64,000 nucleotides of DNA from Clitopilus passeckerianus (Eukaryota > Basidiomycota > Agaricomycetes > Agaricales > Entolomataceae): assembly GCA_944990035.1 (NCBI GenBank), contig CALYLX010000098.1:496001-560000 (forward strand), read 5' to 3'. Each line of letters starts with the position of its first letter. Position 1 is the first letter of the stretch. Below are positions 35,686 through 47,277 of this stretch, in pieces. Made by a program: the position numbers and the translations under genes. Under the pieces are notes generated by a model, which saw nothing but the letters and a program-made list of their open reading frames with translations, did no database searches and had not been told where the DNA came from.

Positions 35686-37840
35686 ATGTCCAGCACTCCT
35701 AAACCTTGGCTTGTCCTCGCGCCCATTGGTGTGGCATCCCTAACGGCGGCGGTCTTATCATGGCGCTCAAGGGTGAAATCCCTACCTCCTGGGCCTACGA
35801 AACTCCCACTTATCGACAACCTGCTCAATATGCCGAGTGGTTTCGATTGGGTTAAGTTCCACGAGCTTAGCAAACAGTACAGTGAGCTCGGTATTGACAT
35901 GTATCTTTCCGCGTGTCTGAGGCTATCCTTACAGACTCTGACATCATTCACTTGAGCGCTTTGGGATATTCAATTGTTATCATTGACACATTCGAGGCTG
36001 CCCAGGAACTTCTAGATGTCAGGTCCGGCATCTACTCCAGTCGGTAAAGCGCTCTCATGGTATCAATGCTGCGTTATAATCTCAACAGCTACTATTTAGG
36101 CCAACTACGGTCATGATGAACGAATTGTTCGTCCCCTAGATCGACCTATCCTCTCCTCACTTATTCAAAGTTTTCAGATCCGGCCTGGGTCACGTCTTGC
36201 CTGCCGTTCCCTACGGAGATCGCTTTCGAGCTTCCCGTCGGATGTTTGCCAAGCACTTTGGATTCGGAAGCGCGAAGTTCAATCGACCACGAGAGGTTTT
36301 CTACACGCGACGATGTCTTTATCAACTACTGGAGACACCCGATGACTTCCTACGACACCTCCAATAGTAAGTATCCTGACATTCTCTTGCCACCTATTCC
36401 ATACTAAAATTATCTACCCTTCACAGTTTAATTGGCTCTATCAGCCTATCAATCACATACGGTCTCAAAGCACGCGCGGCCAACGATCAAAATGTTGAAG
36501 CTGCCGAGAAACTCGTCGATATCATGACTGAAATTGGAGGCGCCGGCATGTACATGGTCGACATCATTCCCGCGCTGAAGTATTTGCCCAAATGGTTTCC
36601 GGGCGCGGCATTTCAAGAGCAAGCAGAGAAATGCTCAAGTATTACCAAAGGCAACCTGGAGCAATTCTACAAAGTGGCCGAGCAGGCTATGGTACGTGTC
36701 TTACTGGTGCTTACTATCTGAATATGCTGCTTAGTCTGTTGTCCATGTTCAGGAAACTCCCGAATTCACTCCGTCATTCATCTCAGAGAATCTTCGGGAG
36801 TTCAATGAGTCGTCGGATGTCCAGGTGCTGAAAGACCTTGCTCTTACAGTGTATTTAGGTCTGTTGAAAATCCTTAAGTACCCTTGGGCGATTCAACTGA
36901 CCTAAGTTCAGCTGCCTCCGATACAACCAAATCGGCACTGGGAACGTTCATACTCGCCATGGTTCGTTACCCAGACATACAGAAGAAGCTGCAGAACGAG
37001 CTAGATGGGGTTCTCTCTGGAAAACTTCCTGAGCATGATGATGTTCAGAACTTGTCGTACCTCACGGCGGTGTTCATGGAGGTTCTCCGGTCAGTTCCTT
37101 GCAAGGGTGGTTGTAGAGACCAACGCTTACTATCTGTTTCTTCTTAGATGGAAACCGATAACCCCTGTTGGTGAGCATACATTATAACAATGGTGTTAAT
37201 GCCACTGACTTGTGTTTTGCAGGTGTACCTCACCTCAACACGGTCGAAGATGTTTACAATGGTAATGTGATCCCCAAAGGATCAGTGGTGCTAGCCAATC
37301 AATGGTATGAGACTCACTTCACATCTCGTCCACTCTACTCAACGAAAGAATCAGGGCCATGCTTCAAGACCCGATGGCTTATCCAGAACCAACAGAATTT
37401 AGGCCAGAACGCTTCCTCAAGAACGGTCGCCTTGATGAGTCGGTGCGAAATCCAACGGACATTGCCTTCGGGTTTGGACGAAGGTCGGTAATCTAGCTAC
37501 AAGGCCACCAAACCTAGATCTGACGTTATTTTTCTGTAGGATCTGTCCCGGACGACATATCGCACAGTCTACGTTCATGATCGTAGCCGCGTCGATTCTC
37601 TCTACTTTTGATCTGCTCATGAAGAAAAATAAGAACGGAGAGTTCATAAGACCGGCACCGGAATACCATTTGTCAATTGCTTGGTATGCTTCATATGTAT
37701 TGACCTTTCCCGAGCTGACCATTCGCCGATTGTCCTGTAGCCACCCGAAGGACTTTCCTTGTGACATCGTGCCACGATCCCTAGAAGCTAAGGAGTTGGT
37801 TGTTTCCTGGGCCACTCTCGAAGGTGACAACCCGCCTTGA
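35686..37840 (+). CDS. Cytochrome P450 monooxygenase
   Basis: About ten exons with short introns that all keep frame. The N-terminal anchor is MSSTPKPWLVLAPIGVASLT and is followed by the proline hinge LPPGPTKLPLIDN. Then come PYGDRFRASRRMF, the I-helix AASDTTKSALG, the K-helix EVLRWKP, the PERF-type motif RPERFL, and the heme loop FGFGRRICPGRHIA with the axial cysteine. The C-terminus is EGDNPP. The TAG near 36138 is removed if an intron with GTTCGT donor and TTTTCAG acceptor (about 36127-36177) is spliced, giving MMNELSGLGHVLPA. Class: ER-anchored fungal P450. It sits 222 bases upstream of a terpene synthase on the same strand, so oxidation of the terpene product is a reasonable inference. 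Substrate unknown. Confidence 0.92.
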
Positions 37841-38062
37841 GATGTATCGTATCAGAGTAACAGAAGGGTAGAATGGCGACTCTCTGGTCCTCCAGTGGGA
37901 AAATTGTTCTTTGCAATAGAAGTTTCAATGAAATAGATGACAGTGTTCCGAGGTATGTCCCGGTGTAGAAATATGAGATAGCGGGCCGAGTTCCCGAACT
38001 CGAGGAGCATTGGCATCCAATCTTCAATCCCGTCATAAACAGGACTCATATCAGTTTCTCAG

Positions 38063-39168
38063 ATGAATCAAATGTCAACCCACGTCCATTCACTTCCACC
38101 TAAACCCAACTATCAATCTCGTTTCCCTAGCTGTAAACATCCAGATTCTGAACAGATCATTACTAAGGTCCAGCAATACTTCTCTGACAGATGGCCATGG
38201 CCAACTGAGAGACACAGAGACAAGTATCTCGGACAGGACATAGAGGTGTGGATATCGTATATTGCACCACACACCATTGATGCAAGAATCGAGTTGGCGA
38301 CAATCTGGATCACCTTTATTTTCTTTATGGATGATATTCTGGACAATGCACCAGATGATGAGGTATATAACTCATACGGCGAGCTCCACTCATGACTGAT
38401 TCTCGGAGTACTCGTAGGCAAACAAGCTTTGTCTTCACCTTATCAACTCCCTTTCGGGCGAAAGCACCCCAGAGGAACCAACTGCTCTGGATTTAATAGC
38501 AATGGACCTACACTCTCGCCTGCAGACCCTGTCTACCGACGAGGATTCCTCAAAAGCAGCTGAGCTGATGAAACACAAAACGCTCGAGTGTGCCCGACTG
38601 ACAGTAGATCCAGGCCAACGCTCGGCCGCACTCCAAAACTTCAATAAATACCTAGATTATAGGATCGTTGAGGTCGGAAACTGGTCTGTCCTCTTACAAT
38701 CCCTCTGCCTAAGGTGCAACTATTGAGATATCTGCATTCAGGATGATTTGCGCCGTTCTCTTCTGGGCATCTGGAATTTCCCTCCCAGAAGACCTCGTCG
38801 AATCCGAGTCCATTCGCAATCTCGAAGCTGCAGCAGGCCATCATTTCATCGCAATAAACGACCTCTACTCGTACAGGAAAGAACTTCGGGCTCTCCAGGA
38901 TTGGCCGTCGGCGGAGGAAGGGGATATGATGAACTGCATCCCTATTCTAATGAAAGAGAGGGACTGGGACTATGAGACCGTCGTTTCTTTTCTCACTGAT
39001 TTCCTTGATACTATCGAGAAAGGGTTCCCTACCCTCGTGGAAGGAGCCAAAACTGCTCATCCTCGGCATGCTGAAGTGATTGAGAGGATCACTCAATGCC
39101 TGGAGGCATTCATGGCTGGGAATACCATGTGGTCCTCGATTTGCAGGCGGTATAATGCCTTGACCTAA
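38063..39168 (+). CDS. Class I terpene synthase (sesquiterpene-synthase-like)
   Basis: Three exons, 38063-38362, 38418-38683 and 38742-39168, that join in frame to about 330 residues. The aspartate-rich metal-binding motif is FFMDDILDNA (about residues 88-97). The second metal-binding motif is NDLYSYRKE, matching NDxxSxxxE. The C-terminus has CRRYN, matching the RY pair that contacts diphosphate. The length is typical of fungal sesquiterpene synthases, which cyclise farnesyl diphosphate in the cytosol. The product cannot be predicted from sequence. Together with the P450 upstream it forms a minimal terpene gene cluster. Confidence 0.92.
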
Positions 39169-39601
39169 TTGAATCCACCTGCTTGGCGCGATTATAGTGA
39201 AGGAGAAATATAGATTTATAATAATACATACATACATTTGCTTGACGAGTATAGTCCAAGAAAGAGGAGAATAACAAGTAACGATGCTTGTGCAGAGGAA
39301 AGGGAGAGGTACAACAGGTGACGATAATAGGTAATTGAAAAGAGGAAATATGATGCAATGAGGGGATCCAGGTTTCCGAGGGAAAAGAATTGAAGGAAAG
39401 AACGTCGTGTGTTACAGAGATTAAAGAGAACCCGAGTTTGGTGAAAAAAAAAATATACGTGCAGTATGCAAGTCGTTCCATGAGAGTGTTATATCGAGAT
39501 AGCGTCCATCATGTACAGGGCGAATGAGAGTTTCGCTGTGGCGCTTGTTCGTTCGTTCGAAAGCGTATGGGACATTGCCCGGGGGAAAGGTATTGTCTTC
39601 A

Positions 39602-41577
39602 TCAATCCATATCCATATCCATCTCCAATCCGTCCCATCCTGAGGTCGTGGTTGTGGTTCCATTCGGGTGCTTCTTGACCTCCAACTCAGCATCACTCCC
39701 CTCATCCTCCTCCTTCACACTATACCCAATACTCATCCCATCATCATCGTCTTCCCTCTTCCAAACCATCCTCCCACCAGGTCCAACACCCGCAACGCTA
39801 ACCCCCCTAATACCAATAGGCCCAGGCTTCCCAGCACCATACCCGCCCGTAATCAACCCATGCCCATACCCCACCTCAGTAGCATCAACCACACTATCAT
39901 CATCCTCCGCATCACTCGCACTCCCGCTCCTACTCCTCGAATGGCTCTGTCTCCCACCCATACCGGTGCTCGACACCGAATTCGAGCGCACCGAAGACCT
40001 CGGTAAGCTCCATCCCGCTCCATTGCTCAAGTACGACGAAGGCGTATGATGGCTCAAGCTGTGGCTGTACGAAGAAGCACTCGCCCAAGAAGTAGACAAG
40101 GCATCGCCACCACCATCTCGATATGTTCGGAACGCGTCAGATGTGTGGTTGTGGGCGACTGGGATAGCTTGGGGCGCAGTACCAGTTGCAGTCGCAGCTG
40201 CACTCTGACCATCGGAGTCGAGGGCGTTGGCAACTCCAATGACTCCTGGACGCAGCTGTGTAATGCCTCCGGAGGACCCTGAGCTGGGAATGGAGTAGTT
40301 GTGTAGACGAGGACCGGGATGGAAGGTCCCTGCTTGAGCGGGGACGGAGCTTGAGATCGGGTGGGTTGGGTAGGATGAGGGAACTGTGCCGTTGGCAGAG
40401 ACTGTGTTGCTCGCGCCTAGGGATTGGTCCGCCGTGTCTCGCCCGCTAGAGACTTCGTCTCCTTTAGGGAGCGAGCCACCAGAGAGGTAGGACGGCCATA
40501 GGGAACGGTCTTCGGGGAGGGAAGAAGCTGCTGGTTGGGAGAGGTGGGAGAGAATAGCGGCAGCCTACGGGATAGGGAAGTGATCAGCACAGTGTAACGA
40601 TGGCTGAGCAACCTATTGCATACCTCCAGTAACTGCACCTGCTGATGTTTACTCAGCACAAACTTGGACGCTTCGCGCCAGTGCGGGGTATGTTCCCAAC
40701 GGTGCTTAATCAGGCATGAGGGATGGCGGTAGACCTGGTCAAAGGTTCAATGACAAATCCTCATTTGGTCATACAAGATTACACCAACCTTTGAGCAGCT
40801 CTCACATCTATGGTCAACCCCTCGTTTCTTGCCGTTCCGGCTGTTTCCTATAGAAATAGGAGCGGTCGACGACGGAGCGTCGCCATCGTCGTTTGATGAG
40901 GTTACGCCACTCGAAAAGTCGCCAGAGGACCCGAGTGCGTTGGTCGCGTTATTAATATTGTTGGAAGCTACGGCGAGTGATGTCGAAACTTGAGGGACGG
41001 ACTTGAGAGGTGGGGAGGATGAGAGCGAAAGTGAAGCAAGTGTTAGGGAGGCTGGTCTGTGAAATGAATTAGCTTCTGGAAACGCGAGCGTGTGATTGAG
41101 AAAGCAAGGAGGAACGTGGAGGGAGTAAATGTCGTGCTAGAAGCGCGAGATAACGGAATGGAAATTTGGGGACCGAAAACGTGCACGATAGAGCGGGGCG
41201 AAACATGACAGGGGGAAGGACACGTACGAAGGTCGATTGGCGGCGTTCTGCGCGTCGCTAAGCCTCCTCCTTGACTTGCCAGTAGACGAGAGGCGTCGAT
41301 GATGCTTGCCTCCAGTTCCGACGCTTGTGCTCAGGGATTGCCCCGCACTCGGGTAGGAGCCGTTGAATGTGCCTGGTGAGTGTCCATTTCGTGCATTGGC
41401 TGGTATCGGTATCGGTCCAGCAGTCTCAGCGGCCACAGAGAGAGAAAGCAGGCTGTCAATAGCGTCGGAATGCTACAATGCAGCCAAAATTTGGGTGCAA
41501 AGAAGATGGTCGTTATGGAGTCAGCTCAAGAATGTGGCGAGATCAAAGTATATGGTACTCACGTCGACCTTCAGCAT
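39602..41577 (-). CDS. C2H2 zinc-finger protein (single finger, Ser-rich)
   Basis: Five or so exons on the minus strand. A short first exon at 41577 (MLKVD) is joined by a GTGAGT intron to HSDAIDSLLSLSVAAETAGP and a basic stretch HHRRLSSTGKSRRRLSDAQN. After a Ser/Asn-rich exon comes HRCESCSKVYRHPSCLIKHR, a finger whose second His pair is KHRWEHTPHW. It is split by an intron at about 40737-40793. Next are FVLSKHQQVQLLEAAAILSH and a long Gly/Ser/Asp-rich tail ending MDMDMD. The CESCSKVYRHPSCLIKHRWEHTPHW block is strongly conserved in fungi. It is probably a nuclear regulator. Its place next to the terpene pair makes a regulatory role there possible but unproven. Confidence 0.85.
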
Positions 41578-43105
41578 CGTTGGTCGCTGTTGGTGGTATT
41601 GTCGAGGAAGTTCCAGGTATCGAGAAGGGATATACAATGTTACAAGAAAAAGCTAGGGCGTTGTGTTACAAGGTATTGGTAGAATTACAAGGCCATGATA
41701 GATGGGACAGTCCAAAAACGAAACATGTGCCTCGGCAAAATTTTGAGTTTCCTCATCGCCCCTTGCCATTTTTGGTTTCCTTACCTTGACCTCCCGCAGC
41801 ACTTACTGTCAGCCACTCACGCGAGAATCCTTCAAAAAGGTATATGGGCGTCTTTGTTGTACTCCGAACCTGCCTGCGCTTTCAAAGCTTTACTGTAGTC
41901 AGCCTTCAGCACTTCAAGTTGCAATGCTTGAGTTGAATGCCGCCAAGCTCGGAATCTATTACATTTGTACCCCACACGGAGATTGGATGTTCTCTCGGCC
42001 GCGAACTCCTTCCATGTTCCAAAGAAGTGTTCAGGAGTTCCTCCTCCTGTCCGAAGGTACCCTGTTACCCGAGGTCCAAACTTTTCAGCAGTCGGTTTCT
42101 CCGCCATCATTGTAAGGCGCCTTGTGACCCTTCACGAGCTTGTCCACGAGCTCGAGGGTACATTCTGAGAAATAATTTCTGGGCAATATAAATTCACAAA
42201 ACTGGATGACCCTCCCTCGAGTCGGATTTCCGAAATTTCTATTAGTTTTTGTCTTCGTCCATCTCTGTTTCGTGTTCGATCGCCCAAAATCATTGCCAAT
42301 TCGTTATTCCAATCTTCGAAACAGAACGACGTTACGCTCCCCATCTACCACGAAACACGCTTTGACAGGGCTGATCAGGCTGATCCATATTTTTCATATT
42401 TCTTGGGTCTTCCAACGTCGTCACCAGAGACGTCACCAGGTTCTCGCTTGAAAGAGATTATCACCCCAGGGAGATCCGTAATTGCGACCGCGTTGCAGGA
42501 TAGAGGTGCCGTGTGGGTGCCGGCTTGCAGTGGAATCTGTGTACAGGGGTCGAATTTGATCAAATCTTCATGTTCGTACGTGGAAGCAGCTGGGAGCGTT
42601 CTTCACAAGATACCCTGGTGATCGTATATTTGTGTAACTGCACATAAGAGCTCATTCATGCAGGGCTGGGAATACCCACTTATACCCTACAATATCCTCT
42701 TGCATTTTCCTCTTGCATCAAAACCTTGACCTAACTAGCCCTTCAGACGAGACAACCCCCACCGCATGAGCACCTGCAAGATTGAGGCTACCGCCACTGT
42801 TGAAGTTGCTAACATGTAGGAAAATCGGAACGCAACGCTCGAATTCGTATTGCTATTTTACCGCTGTATAGTCTCAATCTCATGCCAGTTGAGTACGAGC
42901 ATGGCGGTTCCAGAGTGAGCCTTCCTATTACGCCTCCTCATCTTCTAATTCCAACAGAACATTTGGCAACATGGACTATCTCAAATGTGGACAATTGGCT
43001 TGTAGTTGATAATTTACGGTTCTCGCATATACCGGAATGCTTAGTGGATGCTGAGTATATAACTACATTATTCGTTATATACATGATGCAGAGAGAACAC
43101 TGTTC
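41578..43105. other. Stretch without a supported gene
   Basis: Contains the promoter side of the C2H2 gene and the 3' flank of the NACHT-ankyrin gene. Plus frames at 42206-42451 (hydrophobic LLVFVFVHLCFVF) and 42403-42621 (RLKEIITPGRSVIATALQDR) are short. No domain recognised. Confidence 0.3.
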
Positions 43106-46100
43106 CTAATCTTCGATGGGCAATTCAACGGCCCCGTTTGCTTCTAACAGATCCACGACCCGTTGATCAGAGGTGCTATAGATCTTAAGGCCTTGCCACG
43201 CGTAATAAAGTGCAGTCCTCCCTTTGTTGTCCGGCAAGTTCACATCTACGCCTTGTGCAAGGATGTGTTGGATAGCTTCTGCGTCTTGGAGTACAGGCTG
43301 AGGACTGCCGCCACTGGCCCAGGATAGGGCGCTACGTCCATTGCCATCCTGAGTGTTCGCTTGGACACCTCCATGATTGAGGAGAAGCCGGAGGAGGGGC
43401 TCCATACAATTCTCGGCCGCGTATGAAAAGGGAGTCCGGCCATTGTTGTCCTTCGAGTCTACGTCGACTCCTCCATGCTCAAGCAGGAGATTGATGACCG
43501 ACTCGTTGCCTAACTGAACCGCGTATGAAAAGGGAGTCCGGCCATTGTTGTCCTTCGAGTCCACATCGACGTGTCCATGCTTAAGCAAGAACTTCACGAT
43601 CGGGACGCTGCCGCTCCAAGCCGCGTATGCAAAGGGAGTTCGGCCGTCGTTGTCCTTTGAGTCCAGGTCAACTCCTCCATGCTCAATCAGAAGCTTGATG
43701 GTTGACTGGCTGCAGGCCTCAGCCGCGTATGAAAAGGGAGTCCGGCCGTCTCTGTCCTTCGAGTCCACGTCCACTCCTCCATGCCCAAGTAGGAGATTGA
43801 TGATCGACTCCTGGTTGCGTTGAGCTGCGAATGAAAGGGGAGTCCGGCTATCCGCATCCTTTGAGTCCACTTCGGCTCCTCCATGTTCAAGCAGGAGCTT
43901 GACGGTTGACTCCCAGCCATACTGGGCCGCAACCGAGAAGGGCGTCTGGCCATTGTTGCCTTTCAAGTCTACCTCAACGCCTCCATGCGCAAGGAGGAGC
44001 TTGATGATTGACTGCGAACCGTTGTCCACTGCATATGAAAAGGGGGTCTGGCCATTCTTGTCTTTTAAGTCCACCTCGACACCTCCGTGCTCCAAGAGGA
44101 GCTTGGCGACGGGCTCCCGGTCCCATTGAGCCGCATATGAAAAGGGAGTTCGGCCATCGTTGTCCTTCGAGTCCACTTCGACACCTCTGTACTCAAGGAG
44201 GCGCTTGACAACTGACTCCTGGCCCCATTGAGCTGCGAATGAAAAGGGAGTCTGGCCATATTGGTCCTTCGAGTCCACCTCGACGCCTCTGTGGTCAAAG
44301 AGGAGGTTGATGGTTGACTTCTGGCCATGCTGAGCCGCATATGAAAAGGGAGTCCGGCCATCGTTGTCCTTCAAATCCACCTCGATGCCTTCGTGCTCAA
44401 TGAGCACCCGGGCAGTTAATTGACAGTGGTCGGCCGCGTAGCTGAGAGGTGTCCTGCCTTGCGAGTCCCGTTTATTCTCCGCCCTGGATCCTGCGGGAAG
44501 GTCGCCTTGCTTTGATCTCGACCATTGAAGCATCTGCTTCATAGCATTTGTCCGCCCGGCAATGGCTGCAATGTGCAGTGGCGTTTTGTGTGACTCCGTG
44601 TAGGGAATGTCGTCCGTCCCATCTAATAATATTGACAAAGCGGTGGCTTGATCATGATAGGCTGCCAAAAATATACTGGGGCTACCCTTTTCTATTACGC
44701 TGTCGTTCCATTGCTTCAGTATGTAGTCGCAACTGAGCTGGCTAGATCGATCGTCCCTCCGTAGGAATTCAAGTACCCCGGGGAGGGACTCATAAGATTG
44801 ATCTGCGTGGTGCCCCCAGTTGTGCGTTGCGTAGTCATAGAAGGGAAGGAGGTATTCATGACGATAGGAGAATGTACTCCAGGTAAAGCTGGCTGATAGA
44901 ATATGATAGCCCATAATTGAGAGGTATTCAACACAAGTTGAAAACATCGCTTCGTGAGCATTGGCGAAATAGGTTGATTGGAACTCCCCGAAAAACTCTT
45001 GCGTTGTGAAGTCTGACAATCCCCCCATTAATCCTTGGCCTTGGGTCAATGAACGGGCGACTCACGAACGAATCGTACAATCCTCTCGTCATCAGGCTGG
45101 CCATGATATTCTTCGTCTTGCACAACAATGAGTCCAGCGCAGAGGCCCGTGATCGTCGATAGCGGGGTGACATATTTATCCGTCTCTTTCTTGCCATATT
45201 TTGTAGCCAGTGCATGTTGGAGTTCCCGAACGGAAAGACGTCGATTGGCATAAGCAACCCACATCAAGGCGTTCATTGCAAGTACCCTCCGAGCATCGGA
45301 ATAGTTTTTGACGAGTTCCACGACACGGATGTAGGTTTCGTCGATTTCGTTGGGCAGGTTTTCGAGAGCGTCTTCGAGATCTCCGAGATTGAGCTGTTCC
45401 GAAAGTAGATTCATCCCCAGTTCTGCGACAAGAAACCTAGTTGCCAGGTGTTAGCATAAGAAAGAGCAAAAACATAGGAAGCTACATACCGCCCTTTCGA
45501 GGCCTCTATGACCTTGTCAACAACATGCGTAGAGAATATATCCGACACCTCAAAGTCGAGTTTAGAACGCAGGGATTCGATTCTTTCCACCAGATATGCC
45601 CTTAGGTCATTATCATCCACAATTATCTCCTCTCTGCTGGCCCCAAGTTCCTCAAATGTGACCTTCATCTCTCCAAGGACGCGTGAAGTTATGAGGAGCT
45701 TTACATTTTCTCCAAGCGTTAGGATGGTTTCGATGATCTCGCGGAGCTGCTTGTCACTATAGTGTGCAGTATATTCGTCAAGCGCATCCAGGACGAGGTA
45801 GCAGTGCTGATAGTCCTGGAAGGCAGCGGATAGAGCCGACCGAAGTTCAGCCTCCGTAGGTCGTGACCTTTGCTTTGCATGCGAGTCGTAGAGGCTTTGG
45901 AAGGCGGAGTGTTGACAGAATTCGAACATCTGCCTGCAGAGGGCCTCGAGGATGGCCAGTTTGCTTTGCTGATCTCGGAGCTTGTAGTTGAAGTAGATGA
46001 CGCCGATGAAGGTTTTGGTATCGTCAAAGGTCCGGAGGTGATCCACAACCAGGGAGCTGAACATTCACGAGTCAACGGTAAAACCAGGCTGCACACCAAC

Positions 46101-47277
46101 GGAAACTTACGCCATGACCGTTTTACCAACGCCAGCTTGGATGAGATTGTTAGGATGGTGCTTGTCGATAGACATGGGAGCACGTACGTATACCAGGACA
46201 CCACATAAGTCTCTGCTGCGGGGATGTACACCATTCGCCATATGTCTTCGAGCGAAGTAACCACCCGCCAGTATTCTTTGATCGTTTCTTGGAAATCTCG
46301 TTGTGTGTGACTCGATAGTCAATGGGAAAGAACCATTCGGCTACGCAATGACCGCTACCTGGATGGAGTGTAGGCTTCAGCCACACGGTAAGGTGGACAA
46401 CAGGAGATAGAGTACTCACTGGAATCTGTGGTGGGCGAGATATCAGCATCGTAAATATCTGACGGGATAGAAATGACTTACAAGTAACCCGCCAGACGTC
46501 TCCTGCAACGTTATAAATATTGCCACCGTAGATATTGACTTCCTTGGTCCCTTGCACAGGTTCGATCTCCATCCTGTTGTCTTCTTCGTACCCTGCAAAC
46601 CCAAGCAAACTTAACATCACTATGCAGGCCTGGTTCATTCTTACTTACGATTAGCAGAACCGTCGCCAGCCGTGCCTATCTCAGAAGAGATGTCCAGAAT
46701 CTTCGCATTGACAATAGTCCGTTCTCCAGGATTGCCTAGCGAAAGAAAGGTCGCTGGAAGAATAGAATGGTTCAGTCCACGCTAGCCAAAGCACCATAGA
46801 TAAGTACTCACAATTCATACGCAAAGCTTCAAACGTCCCCTTCTCCCAACCCTCAAGCAGAAGCGCCCGAACATCTTCGTGAGTTTGCAGAGATGCTGAA
46901 CATGCGTCGTACGAAACATCACTGGAGGTCTGGAGTAGACTCTTCAACACAATCAATTCCACACCCCGCTGCATCGCAGGTGGCAGGCCTTTGTACGACT
47001 CCCACGTGTATTCTTGCAGGAGGCGCCTATCCTCCTCGACATGGTGCAAGTCTTCTTGTGCACATTGTTGTCGGTCAGGGTCAAGGTCGGAAGCACCGTT
47101 GGCAGCTTGTAGCTCGGAGGGGGTATCTTCATGACCGGTAGACGCTGAGTTTGAGCTTGGGGTTTCATTGGCGAGTTTCGAAGAAAGCAGTTTCCTTTCA
47201 CTGTCCAGGCGCCATCGATGTCTCCAGACGAGATACCCCAAAAGGACCACCAAGCCGATGAGCAGCAAATAGAACAT
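43106..47277 (-). CDS. NACHT-ankyrin STAND receptor-like protein with N-terminal membrane anchor
   Basis: About eight exons. The proposed start at 47277 (MFYLLLIGLVVLLGYLVWRH) gives an N-terminal membrane anchor, and a further upstream exon cannot be excluded. Next is a charged segment with LLQEYTWESYKGLPPAMQRG, then KEVNIYGGNIYNVAGDVW, then the block KKRSKNTGGWLL before the Walker A PAGVGKT (an intron lies within this motif). Walker B is CYLVLDALDE, followed by LLITSR. The winged-helix-like region has IDETYIRVVELV and RRLSVRELQHALA, then RIVRFVHFTTQEFF. About fourteen ankyrin repeats follow (43110-44600), many sharing DSKDNDGRTPFSYAAQ. All joins keep frame, so the gene looks intact. The family is signalling ATPases controlled by oligomerisation. 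The ligand is unknown. Confidence 0.88.
43380..44440 (-). repeat. Homogenised ankyrin-coding repeats, about 100 bp each
   Basis: At least ten consecutive units share long identical DNA tracts, such as the codons for DSKDNDGRTPFSYAA, while the segments between them (QWGQES, AEACSQS, WSGSVP, QLGNES) vary. The pattern parallels the WD40 units of 9060-9945 and suggests repeat exchange with diversification of the concave binding surface. Confidence 0.8.

Noticed and set aside
36130..36180. In-frame TAG suggesting a P450 pseudogene
   Set aside because: A GTTCGT to TTTTCAG intron of about 50 bases removes the stop and restores a P450-like sequence in frame. All downstream motifs are intact.
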